From Thecaphora thlaspeos (Eukaryota; Basidiomycota; Ustilaginomycetes; Urocystidales; Glomosporiaceae): a stretch of 64,000 nt of DNA. Below, in pieces: positions 45,769-57,484 of this stretch. Where the stretch lies: NCBI GenBank assembly GCA_900291925.1, contig UWYS01000006.1:620001-684000 (forward strand), in the 5' to 3' direction. Every line of letters begins with the position of its first letter. The first letter of the stretch is position 1. Made by a program: the position numbers and the translations under genes. The notes beneath the pieces were generated by a model. That model was given only the letters and a program-made list of their open reading frames with translations. It was not told the origin of the DNA and did no database searches.

Positions 45769-46385
45769 CCTGTGCACTCTGGTTCGAGCTGGCGAGACGC
45801 GGTCCTTGAGGGCTGCTGGGCTCGGGCTTGGGCCTGAGCCTCGCCGCTGTTCTTCTTCTTGTGCCTCTCTGCTTGCTCTCTGTCCTTGCGCCGCTCTTCT
45901 TCAATGGCCCTGCGTCGCTCTTCCTCTTTGGCGACCCTGCGCCTTTCTTCCCTCTGGAACAGACCGTCCCTCTGGCGCTGAGCCTCGGCCAGCAGCGCCT
46001 GTCTCCTTTCGTCGGCCTCCCTTCTGCGTGCCTGCGGGTCGCAATAGGGTTCCTCGAGGAGCTTCTGTACCTTGCGGGTGTCTTTTGTGTAGCCGTTGCT
46101 CTTGAAGTCGAGCACGCAGGAGCGGTCGCCGTGGTAGAGGATGACTGGGCGGATCTTGCGGCCGACGGCGTACTTTTCGAGGAAGCGGCTGGCCGTGGTA
46201 GGCTCGGGAATGGTGAGCCAGGCATGGCCGACAGGAGTGTCGTCCGATCTCGTCACCAGCTTGAGCGCAAAGTTTGTCACGCCCTGGCCTCGACGCCTGA
46301 TCGGGCTCGTGTGCAGCGCCGACGCAATCTCGGTCTCGAGCTGCTCGGTGGCCCACCTCGGGATCGGTGCGACAAAAAGATCCAT

Positions 46386-47130
46386 CTCGGGCTACAGTTG
46401 TCGTGAAGGGTAGTAGTAGAGACGGAAGATATACCAAGGTTCTGTTGCAATCAAGGAAGTGGGTCGAAAGGACTGCGGACGGTCGGCTCTCCCGCAAGAG
46501 AACAGGAGCCCCGGCAGGGAAGCAAGCGGAAGACGGGGGCGAGGCTAAGTGGTGCGCTTCCTCATATTTAATTATCGTTTCGGGACGGCGCCCAAAGCGG
46601 TCTTGTTCGTGTCACAGCCGGTCCGCCGTGTGCGTGCTAGGTGTGGAAGAAGGGAACTACTGGTTCGCCGTAGCCGCTGGTGGTCGAGGTTGAGATCGCG
46701 GCCACCAGCGCCCTTGCACCGTCCTGGCTTAAACTCGGTCGTCACGATCGCGGCGCAGTTCGGAGAGGTCGGAGCTGGCTATTTGGCCGGGTGCGCTTGT
46801 TCCGAAGATAGGAACGACGATAAGAGAGTGGATGTATAGTGCGTCGGATGCGCTCCGTGGGTATGAAGAGAGGGCCGGGTGGCAAGGAGGAAGATGACTA
46901 GGTAGAGAGGATGGACCGCTCAACGACGCGCGACGGCCCGCGCCGAACCCTGACTTTTAAGGTTTTGGGCGGCGTAGAAAAAGTGGAACGGAGCGATTCA
47001 CATCTTATTCTTCTGGACCTTGACCCTGCCTACCTTCCTTTGACCTCCTGCATCTGCACGCTGCGCAGTGTGGTCTTGCCGTCCTTCCACGTCCCACCCA
47101 TCTCCTCTCTCCACGCCGCCGCCGTCTTCG
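46386..47130. promoter_or_regulatory. Divergent region of the RdRP pseudogene and RRN5-like gene
   Basis: A 745-bp gap without a recognised gene; pyrimidine-rich just before 47131. Confidence 0.4.
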
Positions 47131-50100
47131 ATGTCCGACGGCTCTTCTGCTGCTCCTGCGGCATCAGCGTCGGCGTCGTCGTCGTCGACATCAATGGCAA
47201 CGAGCGAGGCTGCCCACAACAACGCCTCTGCCAGAGCCTCGGCCGTCAAGGACCCGGTGACGGACGTCTACCTCGACCTGCTGCTGCAAGAGGCCGACGA
47301 CTTTGCCCGTCACCTCCAGCCAGTTCGCAAGCCTCCCTCCACCAATGAAGTCATCGATCATCCCATCGCAGGGCCTTCGTGGTCCCAGGCCGAGCTCGAC
47401 CTCTTCTTCCATGCGATCGCTCGCTACTCGAAGCTGCGCCCGGACCTCATCGCAAAGGATGTCGGCACCAAGACACTGCCCCAAGTCTGTCTCTACATCA
47501 AGGCACTCGAGCGAGGCCTATCAGAGATCGAGGCCGCTGAACTGGAAATCACAGCGCAAGGCCTGCCCTGCGACTCGCAAGGCGGAGACGATCAGCAACA
47601 GCGCGGCAGCCAACAACAAGAATTACGGACCGAGCGCGGGTCAGTCGGTGCGGTCCCGACCCCTGAGCAGGCTCACGATACGAGCGCTCAGGCTCTCCGC
47701 TCAGCATCCGCAACCCCAGTGCTACAGCCCTCAGGTGCGCGCGAGCACACTCGCACCAGCGACGAGGTCAGAGACGAGAGCGTTGCTCAAGGTCAAACAC
47801 AAGCCGAGGCTCATTCCGGTGCCGCCGCGATGTTAAGGCATCCATCGAACCAAGGAGTGCCGCTTGCTCCAGATGCAGCAGGCGATCCGGTTGCTGCGAC
47901 GGTCTGTGTCACCAACAAGCCCGGAAAGAGGCAGACATGCCGAGCTCTTTGGCGGCTTCGCGAGCAACGCTGGAGACTGATGCCAGCGGCCAGGGAGATG
48001 AACGCCGACTGGCTCGAGTTCGAGGAAGAACAGGCCAGGATAATAGCCGATAGATCCGCCGCTGTGGCCGGACGTCTCTCCGCGTTTAGGGATCAGTCCT
48101 TCTTCTCGAAACTCACGGCACAGCAGCGCTCCGCGCCGGGCGACAAGGGCACATCGCTGGGGAGCAGCATCCAGCCCGGCGACATTCCCGTTGGGGGCGA
48201 TGCAACAAGTGCAGCGACCTCGGCAGAGGGCTCGCAACCAACCAGAGCGGAACAGAGAGCCATGATGCTCTACTCGGCCTCCCTCCCGATATCCTACGAC
48301 GAACAAGTTGCCGCCACCATGCTCTACCTTCGACATCGGCCTCGCCTCGATCCCGGCCGAATCTCCAACGTTACCTTGTCAAGACCAGAGGTCGGTCGAA
48401 GCACTGCCTCGGACGGCCAAAATCTCACGGCAGAACTGCGTGCTTTCAGTTCAGGCCGGTTCATCGAGGCGTTTTTGAACGACAGCGGCGACGTCTCCAA
48501 GGACTACGCGGCATTCTCCGCCACGCATCCGGTCGTTCCGATCGCCGGTCCGCGCGATGTGTTCAGGGCCCTCCTCAGAGCGGTCGAGCTCGGCTTCATC
48601 GTCGCGCTGCAGGTATCCGAAGAGAGTGCAGGCAATGAGGAAGGAGCGGGGGACGAGCGGGATGAACAGACGCAAGGGCGACCAGCAAGGCGCAAGAAAC
48701 TCGCCAAGCTCTACGACGAGAGCATCGCGGAACAGCCTCGAAGCACCTCTTCACGCATCGAATCATTCGTGAACACCGAGCGCATGCGCTTTTCCTGGGC
48801 AGACTCGCTAGACAGCGCGGCGCCTGCTTTCGATTCTGTGGCCCCGGTGGGGCTCGCCGAACAGGCCGAGCGTGGACGTAGGCTCTTCCTAGAGGCGCGG
48901 CGCGAGGCACGAGCTCGCCTGCTCGCGTCGCTGACTCCCGACGACCTTCGCCGGTGCAACGCTGCTTACCGGCTTGGCTCTGGGACATCGGCAACGCAAG
49001 CGGACAAGAACTTCGCCCGCAGCGACCCCGACAAAGCCAACCCCGGAGATGTAGGCGTTGCTACGCCCGACGCTAAAGACGCCGCTACGCGTCAGTCGCC
49101 CAAGCTGGCGTCTCCGACGGCCGGCCCGTCTGCGGCTGCCAGCACCTCTGACGCACAACAAAAACTGGACGAGAAGCCAGCCGGCCTTCGCTTCATCTAT
49201 CACGGCGAAGATACGGGCGTCGACCTTTCTACGATGCTGCCGGAGGTCCGTCAGTCGACCAAAGCGCGCATCCGAGCCGCCTTCGCCCACAACGGGATGG
49301 AGGCGGTGCGTGATTATGTCGACCGCCTCGACAAGCATGGCCGGCTGACGGAGAAGAAGGGCCCCACAAGGGCCATCAAGCGCTCGCTGAAGGTTTTGGG
49401 CCACGATATGGGCGTTGACCTCTCGGGGCTCTCCAAGGAAGACTACAAGATTATCACGCAGCGCATCAGAGCTCGACTTCGCCGAAAAGGTGCAGAGGAC
49501 GCTCGTCAATACTGTGCCAGGCTGCAGGAAAGCCTTTCCCAAGGTTTGTCCATCGACGATGTCCACGAGGGAATCCCAAAGTCTCAGGGCCGAGCCGTCG
49601 AGCCGAACCCGCCGCAACCGGACGACGGCACCGAGAGACCGCAGGTCCAAAAGTCTCCGGAGCCTGAGCTCGAGGCGAGGAAGGATGGCGGCGAAGAGGA
49701 TCGTCCTGATCCCGAACAAGATCTCTCAGTGGCTGAGGAGACGGTCAAGCCGCTCAAGAGGCGACGTGATCGCATGGCCCAGATCGGCTTAGCAGAAGCG
49801 GCCCTTCTGAGGCGGGGCAGCTTGTCTGGACCGGGCACCAAGGGGCAGGTAGCGGCGCCTTTGACCACCGAAGATGTGTATCTGCTGTCGGATGAGCTGC
49901 AGCGCGCCATCACTGTCTTTCCTGGCATTATCGGGATGCTTGAGGAGCCGTACGCGGTGCCGGAAGAAGACGGCGACGAAATTACCGAGGCCGAGGCGCA
50001 TGTAGCGCAGGGACCGCGGAGGATCGACGTCGACGCGCTTGCATCACTCTGGGCCCACCTGCGCAGCTTCCTGACCGAAGTCATCTTCAGCCTCACCACG

Positions 50101-51390
50101 CTGCTCGAGCCATACTCGCTCGACAGCAAGCAAGCGCTACCTCACGTCCCACCCATCATGATCTATGCGGCCGTGGCCAGGCTAGGCTATCCGCATTCTC
50201 TGCCCGGTCTCATTGATGCAGTAGGAGCGAGGTCGGAGTATCCAGAGGTCGTCGACTGGACATCCCAGATCGTCGACGAGCTCGGACGCAAAGCGATGCA
50301 GATCGATCCTCCGATTCGATACGACGAAGTCTACCGACCGGATGGAGCTCCCAAGATCGATCCGGATCTGATCGACCATTATCCCTACCAAGACGACGAC
50401 GACGACGGTTCTGCCGCTTCGGGTGAGGAGGAAGATGGCGACGAGATCACTCTGACGGTCAGGAATGCCTATCGGCTCCAGAGGCCCGGCACAGGAAGGG
50501 CGAAGCCTGGCGGAGACCGCGGCTTAGTTGACATTGCCCAATCCCGAGCATCGAGCAGCAATTTTACGGACGGTGAGGACGACGTTGCCAGTAGCGGCAG
50601 CTTCGAGAAGACAAGCGACCCCGGTGACTCGTCCGAATTCGAGTCAGACGGCGACGTCGACGATGCAACATCTTCGCCACCCGTCCTCGCCCTCTCGGAC
50701 CTCGACACCAGCCTCCTCTCCACTGCCTCACTGCGCTGTAAGATCGACCACTTCCTCCTTCTGCATCGCCCCGTCGACTCGGCCCCTTCACAATCCTCAT
50801 CACGTCGAGCTGACCATCTCCTCCGGAAAGCTCTACGAGACCTCCGCGCAAGCGAGAAGCTAGAACTCGATATGCTCGACCGCATCGACCTGGAAGACGA
50901 CGACATGTCGCACCTCGAAGCGGAGGAGTTAATGAGGCTCTTCCGAGGGTGGGACCAAGCACCACGCGCGACAGAAGAGGGGGGAGAGAACGATAGGAAG
51001 GGGGAGAGGAAGATTGAGCGTCACTTTGATACGAAGAGGCGTCGGCGTCGTCCACCTTCGTTTCTGCAGGTTCGCTCGGTGGACGGTACATTTAACGCCG
51101 CTGCGTCGGGACCGGAGACCACGACGGGGACGGAACAAGCCCCAACGACCATGCGAGACGACGACGGCGACGCGGGCATGGGAGAAGCACCGACCGTTTC
51201 GAACCCGAGCATCTCGTCGTTGGGCAAGAGGAAAGCCGTCGAACCAGTCGACAACGAGGGGGAGGGCGAGGAAGAGGAATTTGAATCAAGGCTTCGCGAG
51301 CACGACAGCATCGAGAGCGACCGAGGCGTTCCGACCTCGGACGACGCTGAAGTCGGACCAACACCGCATCGCCGTCGTCGTCTCGACTAG
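47131..51390 (+). CDS. Large SANT/Myb-like protein, RRN5-like (Pol I upstream activating factor candidate)
   Basis: A single exon of 1419 aa; the start MSDGSS at 47131 is the first ATG of the frame. A SANT/Myb-like domain is at about residues 82-130: GPSWSQAELDLFFHAIARYS, LRPDLIAKDVGTKTLPQVC, YIKALE. The WS...E...FF-HA-AR-S...RPDLI-x-DIGTK-LPQVC pattern is what I associate with Rrn5, a subunit of the RNA polymerase I upstream activating factor. Two related repeats of about 45 residues (from RFIYHGEDTGVDLSTMLPEV and from KVLGHDMGVDLSGLSKEDY) occur near residues 690-790. A helical region (ALASLWAHLRSFLTEVIFSL) is near residue 970. The rest is acidic, Ser-rich and probably disordered; the C-terminus has basic RRRRLD. 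Yeast Rrn5 is far shorter, so the role is inferred. Alternative: another SANT chromatin factor. Confidence 0.55.
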   Translation: MSDGSSAAPAASASASSSSTSMATSEAAHNNASARASAVKDPVTDVYLDLLLQEADDFARHLQPVRKPPSTNEVIDHPIAGPSWSQAELDLFFHAIARYSKLRPDLIAKDVGTKTLPQVCLYIKALERGLSEIEAAELEITAQGLPCDSQGGDDQQQRGSQQQELRTERGSVGAVPTPEQAHDTSAQALRSASATPVLQPSGAREHTRTSDEVRDESVAQGQTQAEAHSGAAAMLRHPSNQGVPLAPDAAGDPVAATVCVTNKPGKRQTCRALWRLREQRWRLMPAAREMNADWLEFEEEQARIIADRSAAVAGRLSAFRDQSFFSKLTAQQRSAPGDKGTSLGSSIQPGDIPVGGDATSAATSAEGSQPTRAEQRAMMLYSASLPISYDEQVAATMLYLRHRPRLDPGRISNVTLSRPEVGRSTASDGQNLTAELRAFSSGRFIEAFLNDSGDVSKDYAAFSATHPVVPIAGPRDVFRALLRAVELGFIVALQVSEESAGNEEGAGDERDEQTQGRPARRKKLAKLYDESIAEQPRSTSSRIESFVNTERMRFSWADSLDSAAPAFDSVAPVGLAEQAERGRRLFLEARREARARLLASLTPDDLRRCNAAYRLGSGTSATQADKNFARSDPDKANPGDVGVATPDAKDAATRQSPKLASPTAGPSAAASTSDAQQKLDEKPAGLRFIYHGEDTGVDLSTMLPEVRQSTKARIRAAFAHNGMEAVRDYVDRLDKHGRLTEKKGPTRAIKRSLKVLGHDMGVDLSGLSKEDYKIITQRIRARLRRKGAEDARQYCARLQESLSQGLSIDDVHEGIPKSQGRAVEPNPPQPDDGTERPQVQKSPEPELEARKDGGEEDRPDPEQDLSVAEETVKPLKRRRDRMAQIGLAEAALLRRGSLSGPGTKGQVAAPLTTEDVYLLSDELQRAITVFPGIIGMLEEPYAVPEEDGDEITEAEAHVAQGPRRIDVDALASLWAHLRSFLTEVIFSLTTLLEPYSLDSKQALPHVPPIMIYAAVARLGYPHSLPGLIDAVGARSEYPEVVDWTSQIVDELGRKAMQIDPPIRYDEVYRPDGAPKIDPDLIDHYPYQDDDDDGSAASGEEEDGDEITLTVRNAYRLQRPGTGRAKPGGDRGLVDIAQSRASSSNFTDGEDDVASSGSFEKTSDPGDSSEFESDGDVDDATSSPPVLALSDLDTSLLSTASLRCKIDHFLLLHRPVDSAPSQSSSRRADHLLRKALRDLRASEKLELDMLDRIDLEDDDMSHLEAEELMRLFRGWDQAPRATEEGGENDRKGERKIERHFDTKRRRRRPPSFLQVRSVDGTFNAAASGPETTTGTEQAPTTMRDDDGDAGMGEAPTVSNPSISSLGKRKAVEPVDNEGEGEEEEFESRLREHDSIESDRGVPTSDDAEVGPTPHRRRRLD

Positions 51391-51420
51391 CCCCGTCCCA
51401 GATCGCATCCTCGTTCTCCA

Positions 51421-51467
<47 letters not shown>

Positions 51468-52002
51468 TACGAAGCTAGATGGCTCTCACTCCGTAGCATA
51501 GCACGTCGCACCGGACAGATTTATTCTTCCCTGGATTCAGTTCATCTTGTTCACTAATTTGATTCGGGGTAGGGCTCTTGATGGGTTTTCAGTGGGCGTG
51601 TGTCTGATGTGTTTGAGTTTTGTAAGGGGGGGCAAGGGGATGACGGCATGCGGAATGGAGCGTGATCTTCGACGTCCAAATCAACCGACGTCATAGGAAC
51701 CAGAAAGGGGACGAGGGAAGGGCATGAGGTAAGGGTAGTGATCGGCTAGTCGAAATAATACACAGGGTGAGAGAGGGAGCGGAAAGGTGATAGCCACGAC
51801 TTGCATGGCGTGTGTGTGGTTTTGTGGGTGTGTGGGGCGAGAGGGGTCGAGTAAGGTCGAGACGGGGAGGGGAGAAGGGCAGAATCGTAGCTCGAGGCAC
51901 AACGACAACGACTAGCTAAGAGTGGAACAAGTAGACCCAAAGCATGAACGACAACGCACGACGGACGACGAACGCCGACAGAAACGGTAGCTTTTTCTTC
52001 CA
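51391..52002. other. Convergent 3' flanks of the RRN5-like gene and RPB1
   Basis: No gene; contains a long (CA)n tract. Confidence 0.5.
51421..51465. repeat. (CA)n microsatellite
   Basis: About 21 uninterrupted CA units, starting 31 bp after the RRN5-like stop codon, so probably in its 3' UTR. Confidence 0.95.
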
Positions 52003-55000
52003 TCAACGCTGCCAAGCAGGCTTGTTTGACATCCGGCTTCGTCGCGGCGACGCTGCACCTCCCGCGGCGGAGCCGGGGCTGACCGTACCGCCAAACGCCG
52101 GGCTGCTCGGCGAGAACTGCGGAGACGCGGGCGAGTACTGCGGAGACGTCGGCGAGTACTGTGGCGATGTCGGCGAAAATGCGGGCGAGGCTGGCGAGTA
52201 CTGCGGCGAGGTGGGCGAGTAGGCCGGCGACGTCGGACTGAACCCCTTGCCACCCGGTCGTGCCGCCGCTGGCGACGTCGGCGTGTAGGCCGGGCTCGCC
52301 GGGCTGTAGTTGGGGCTGCTTGGCGAGAACTTGGGCGAGGCGGGCGAGTATTGCGGAGACGTCACTGCGCCGTAGCGACCGGCTGGGCTGGTCGGGCTCA
52401 TGCGCGGGCTGGTGGGCGAGTAGCTCATGCCGTGGCCTGTCGGGCTTGAGGGCGAGTAGTTGGGGCTGGCCGGGCTGTAGCTCGGCGACGTCGGCGAGTA
52501 GCTTGGGCTCGTCGCGCCGCCGCCAAAGATTCTCGGCGAGGTCGGGCTGTACGCGGGCGATGTTGCACCCATACCGTTGCCGCCGGTCCACGGGCTCATC
52601 GCGCCGAGAGCCCCAGCCGGGCTGGTCGCGTAGCCAGGCGACGTCGGGACGTAGCCGGGCGACACGGGCGAGAAACCGTAGCCCGGTCCCGGGCTCTGCC
52701 CGCCCAGCGGCGTGCGCATCGGGCTCTGGCCGGCGCTGAGGTAGTCGCTGTAGCCGCCTTCGTCGCCGCCGGCCTGGGCCAGCGGGCTGAACATGGCTTG
52801 CTCGTGGACGCGGAACGCGTCGTCCGAGGCGGGTGAGCTCGAGTCGTATGGCGTCATGCCGCCGGGCGTCTTGCCTCCCGATGCGTCCATGTTCCTCGCC
52901 GCCAGCATCGTGTCGTACGGGAGCGCGTGGTTAACGATAACGTCCTTCAGCATGTCGACGTCGATGTTGAGGTCGAACGCCCCCGTGCCCATCGGGGCGA
53001 GTTGGCCTAGCAGCACATTCTGAGCCACGCCGTTGCAGTCGTCAACGTCGCCCATCGCCGCGGCCTCGACGAGCAGCTCCACCGTCTCCTCGAACGTACA
53101 CCGCATCAGCGCTCCCTGGTTGGTCCGGTTGATACCGTGCCGCGTGATGGCCATCAGCGCGCCCTGGCTCGTCATGATGTCGCAGAGCATTGCGAGGTGG
53201 CGGTAGTTGACGTAGGAGCCATCGAACTCGATAACGGCACGCGTCTCCTTGAGCAGCGAATTGCGCGCCGCCTCAATGCCGAAGACGCGGAAGATCTCAA
53301 CGGGGTTGTTGGACGAAGTCCGGATCGCGTCGACGCCGTCGACGGCAAGCACCTCAGAAAGGTTGGTGCCATCGGTCTCCAGCACCCATTCGACGACGGT
53401 ACGCCAGTCGCCCGTGACTGGGTCGACTTTGCGCGTTTTGTTGTCCTGCTGGATGATGAAAACCTTCTTAATGCCCTTGATACCCTTGAGGTCAATCTCG
53501 CTCAGCATCTGGGTGGCGAGGTTCTTGAGGAAAATCTCCTCCTCGCCCTGCGCCTCCTTCTCAGGATCGTTGTCGACGACGCGGATGCGGAGGATGAGCT
53601 GCTCGGCATTGTCCTCGGAGTGCATCACAAAGATGTCCTGCCCAAACATGGCACTGATCTTGGCGGCGACCTCGGCCATGGTGAGGTTCTTGTCGAGCAT
53701 CTGGGCGCGGTCCAGCTTGAGCCGGAGCAGCCACGGAGACTGGCGTTCGAGGCTCGCCTCGACCTCCTCGTCGGGAATGGCAAAGAAGGCCTCGACAAAG
53801 TCCTTGTCCTCTTCGATGACCGTGTTCGACGGGTCCGGGTCGTAGTGAACTTCGACGGCCGACGTCACGGTGCGCAGCGTGGTGTGGGCCAGCGCCGTCT
53901 GGATCACCTTGGCCGCCTCCTGCGACTGGCTGTACTCGTCGGTCAGGTAGACGGTAACCGACGGCGTCTTGATGTTCTCGGCGCAGTTGATGATCTCCTT
54001 GAGACGCGGAACACCGAGCGTGACGTTCTTGCTCGAGACACCGGCGTAGTGGAAGGTGTTGAGCGTCATCTGGGTCGCCGGCTCGCCGATGCTCTGTGCC
54101 GCTAGCGTGCCACACATCTCTCCCGGGTTGGCGACACTGCGCGCGAACTGGCCCTCGATCTCTCCCAGAATCCACTCCCAAGCCTCCTTGTTGATGTGGT
54201 GCTCCTCGATCACCATCTTGGAGCAGAGGTAGGAGCGGAGATGAATCTTGAAGAGCAGCGTCGCGTTCTCCTGCGCCGCCAGGCTGATCGGATCCTCGCC
54301 GCGAACGACGATGAGCAGGTCGAGAACGCGACGGAGGCCGTGGACGATGTCGAACGGCGACAGGTCGCTCGCCTTGCGCGGATCGATATGGAAGATCTGC
54401 TGGGCGTTGAGCACGAGTCTCGGGACATTCATCGGCAGCCGGACCTGCACCTGATCAGATTGGAAGATCTCGTTGCGCAGCAGCCGGCGGTCGTACTCGA
54501 GCTGGGCAAACTCGTCGTCGAGCACATCCTGGAGCTCCTGCGACCAGTCGCCCAGGCCGGCGCGCAGTGTCCCCTTCTTAAAACCGCCTTCGTGCAGGTC
54601 GACCTTGAACCTGCGTCGGAAGTCGGCGTCGTTGAGCTTGAGCGTCAGCAAGCCCTGCGTCTCGACCTGGGCACCGTCGATACCGTCCTCGCCATAGGCG
54701 AACTGGATGACGTTGTTGGTCGAGTTGCGCACCGTGCCGTCGTAGCAGACCATGACGTCCTCGAGCGCCTTGACGAGGCGGCGCTGGATGTAGCCAGTCT
54801 CGGCCGTCTTGACGGCCGTATCGATCAGACCCTCGCGACCGGCCATGGCGTGGAAGAAGAACTCCTGCGCCGTCAAGCCTCGAAGGTACGAGTTCTCGAC
54901 GAAACCGCGCGACTCAGGCGTGAAGTCATCCTTGGTGAAGTGCGGCAAGCTGCGGTGGCGGAAGCCAAAGGGGATGCGCTTACCCTCGACCGACTGCTGC

Positions 55001-57484
55001 CCGACGCACGCCGACATCTGCGAAATATTGATGAACGAACCCTTGGAGCCAGCGACGACCATCTGCTTGACATTGTTGAAGTCCGGCAGACTTCCCTCGG
55101 CGTGGTTGCCGACGTCGTCTCGCGCCTGGTTGAGAACGCGATTGACGTTGGCCTCGAACGACTCGCGCAGCGTCATGCCGGCATCTACCTTGAGCCAGTC
55201 GTGGCGCGCGTAGCGGATGTAGTCCATCACGGCGGCCTTGGCAGCGGCAATGGTCGAGTTGATGTTCTCAGTCGTCGCTTTGTCGGCCACGGTGTCGCCG
55301 ATGCCGATCGAGAAGCCGTTGTGGAGCAACCAGAAATTGACGACGCGCTGCAGCCCAGAGAAGAAACGCTTGCAGACGACAGGTCCCTTTTCGCGGAAGA
55401 TGATGTGGATCAGGCCGCCGGCCGCCGCACCAACGACCTTCTTGTTGATGACGCCATACATGATCTCGCCGTTCTCGATGTAGACGCCGTCATCCTTGAG
55501 GAAGTTGTTCTTCAGGCCCTTGTCCTTGTCGAGGAAGACGTTAATTCCCTTGGGGATGCACATCGAGAGGATCTGCTTGCCGGACCAGTACGGCTTCGGC
55601 TTGAGGATGCACGGCATCGGAACGACGCCGTCCCAGTCGGCAACCCAAAGCAGGATCTGCTGCACCTGCTGGTAGTCGAGCAGGCAGTCTCGCAGCGAGA
55701 ATTTCCGCACGCCGCAGAGGGTGTCCTGGACGATGCCCATGACCGGCTTGTTGGCCTGCGGCGAAACAATCTGCCGCGGGACCCATGCAATTTGGGCGAG
55801 CTCGGCGCGCGTCTCCTCGCTCTGCGGGACGTGGAGGTTCATCTCGTCGCCGTCAAAGTCGGCGTTGTAAGGCGGCGTGACACTGAGATTGAGGCGAAAC
55901 GTCGAGTAGTCCATCAGCTTGATCCGGTGCGACATCATGCTCATCTTGTGGAGCGACGGCTGACGGTTAAAAAGAACGTAGTCGCCGTCCTTGAGGTGGC
56001 GCTCGACGATCCAGCCCGGCTGCAGCGCCATATCGCTCCGCCGGTTGTACTTGAGGTCGATACGCTCGCCAGTGTCGCGGATGACGTACTTGGCGCCCGG
56101 GTAGTCGTTAGGACCGTTGCGAACGAGCTCCGAGAGCCAGGCGCGGTTGTAGGGGGTCACGCGCTCCGGGTAGGTGAGGTTGCGCGCGATCGACCTAGGG
56201 ACGCCAACCTCGTCGAGCTCGAGGTTGGGATCGCCCGTAATGACGGTGCGCGCCGAGAAGTTAACACGTTTGCCCATCAGGTTGCCGCGCAGCCGCCCCT
56301 CCTTGCCCTTGAGCCGCGCCCGGATCGACTTGATAGGTCGGCCGCTCGATTGCATCGCCTGCGGCTGGCCAGCGATGTCGTTGTCGATAAACGTCGCGCA
56401 GTGGAATTGGAGCAACTGCTCAAACTCAGCCAGGATGTGCGCCGGCGTGCCCTCCTGCTCCATCTTCTTAAGCGACGCGTTGGCGCGGATGATGTCGGCG
56501 AGCTTGTAGGTCAGGTCGTCTTCGCCTCCGTCCTGGACGGATGGCCGGACCGGCGGCGGCGGGACGATAAGCACCGTGATGATCATCCAGTCCGGCCGCG
56601 CGTTCTCCTCCGAGAGGCCGAGCATCGCAATGTCGTCCGACGTCATCTTCTTGAGAATGGTGTGCGCCTCTGACGCGGGCAGCGGTCGCTTCTCGGGCTG
56701 CATGATTGCCGTCTCCTCGCCCTCCTCGTCCTCGCCCTTGCCTTTCTTCCATTGCGAGAAGAGCTTTAGCCCTTCGCGGCGGATCGCTGGCTGCGAGCGG
56801 CCGCATCCACCATGGCCGGCTTTTGGCTGCTCCTCAAAGCCCATCTCGTCCTCGTCCTTGGGGTCGTCCGCCTCGCAGACCATCTTCTTCTGACAGTGCT
56901 CCCAAACGCGCTGGAACCGCCTCTTGCGGTTGCGCTCCGTCGCCCGAAGGATCGCCGCAAACGCCGGGTCGGTGATCGGGTCTGCCTTAAGGCGGCCGCA
57001 GTGCGTGCACACGCACTCGAGGATCTTCTTGACCTTGCCGAGGTAGCCGATGTGGAAGACAGGCTTGGCCAAATCAATGTGGCCGAAATGGCCCGGGCAC
57101 TCCGCCTGGCCCTCGCCGCACGTCTGACACTTGTAGTTGCGGTCGAGCGTACCGAGGCGCGGGTCGGAGAGGCCGCCGATCCTCGGCTTTCCGGCTTCGT
57201 CCTTGACCTCAGGGACTTCGATCTTGCAGACCGAGATAGCCCTCTACGTGGTGCAAGGACATAAAAGCAGAGGCAACAGAGCGGTCGATCGGATGGATGA
57301 AGCCCGAAGTGTCAGCGTCCGACCTGACAGCAACGGCCAAGACAACATCGGCGACCGGAGACCGTCGTGCGAGGCGCTGGGTACCTACGATTTCTTCCGG
57401 GCTCAAGATGCCGAACTGCACCTCCTTGACGGCCCGCGTAGGTGCCGTCGAGTGAGCGAACGACTGTCCGGCGGCGGCGCTCAT
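52003..57484 (-). CDS. RPB1: RNA polymerase II largest subunit Rpb1
   Basis: This is the catalytic subunit of Pol II. Two exons (57484-57389, 57243-52003; intron 145 nt) give 1778 aa. The splice joins [11 protein letters not shown] to [12 protein letters not shown], as in other Rpb1 proteins. The zinc-binding clamp [17 protein letters not shown] is near residue 70. The active-site loop [16 protein letters not shown] is near residue 488. Bridge/trigger-region sequences include [25 protein letters not shown]. The C-terminal domain (about 52060-52700) has roughly 17 recognisable but degenerate YSPTSPx heptads, many with Phe or Thr/Ala substitutions and interrupted by non-heptad spacers (for example GRYGAVTS). 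It ends with a basic [15 protein letters not shown] tail. A TATA-like element lies near 57600. Assignment is secure. Confidence 0.98.

Larger units (their letters stand above)
41992..46385 (-). pseudogene. RNA-dependent RNA polymerase of the RNAi (quelling) type, broken
   Basis: Intact members copy RNA into dsRNA for Dicer in RNA silencing. The locus runs from ATG 46385 to a stop at 41992. Segments in order: N-terminal part (46385 to about 45769) with a charged Arg/Glu coiled region; middle part (about 45722-44165) with LSFSDEDLDRF-like and LAWSGSSLRAHQCWF stretches; GGAKGVLCVDPRL (about 44000); then IHPGD, and the catalytic GGDLDGDIYSLYEE (DLDGD at 43282-43268); then LAQNDHGLDVYSSN and HPAPPLVH; then a C-terminal tail. 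Lesions: in-frame TGA at 43429-43427 just before SPTIHPGD; a CTACC duplication at 42976-42967 shifting frame; another frame change near 42620-42640; and an inverted block at 44013-44163. A frame change at about 45723-45768 may be a 46-nt GT-AG intron. The ancestral gene had intact catalytic residues. Three or more lesions make function unlikely. Confidence 0.85.

Noticed and set aside
54196..56673. 825-codon open frame on the plus strand opposite RPB1
   Set aside because: It is a codon-bias shadow of the RPB1 coding strand in high-GC DNA; no domain is recognisable and RPB1 is certain.
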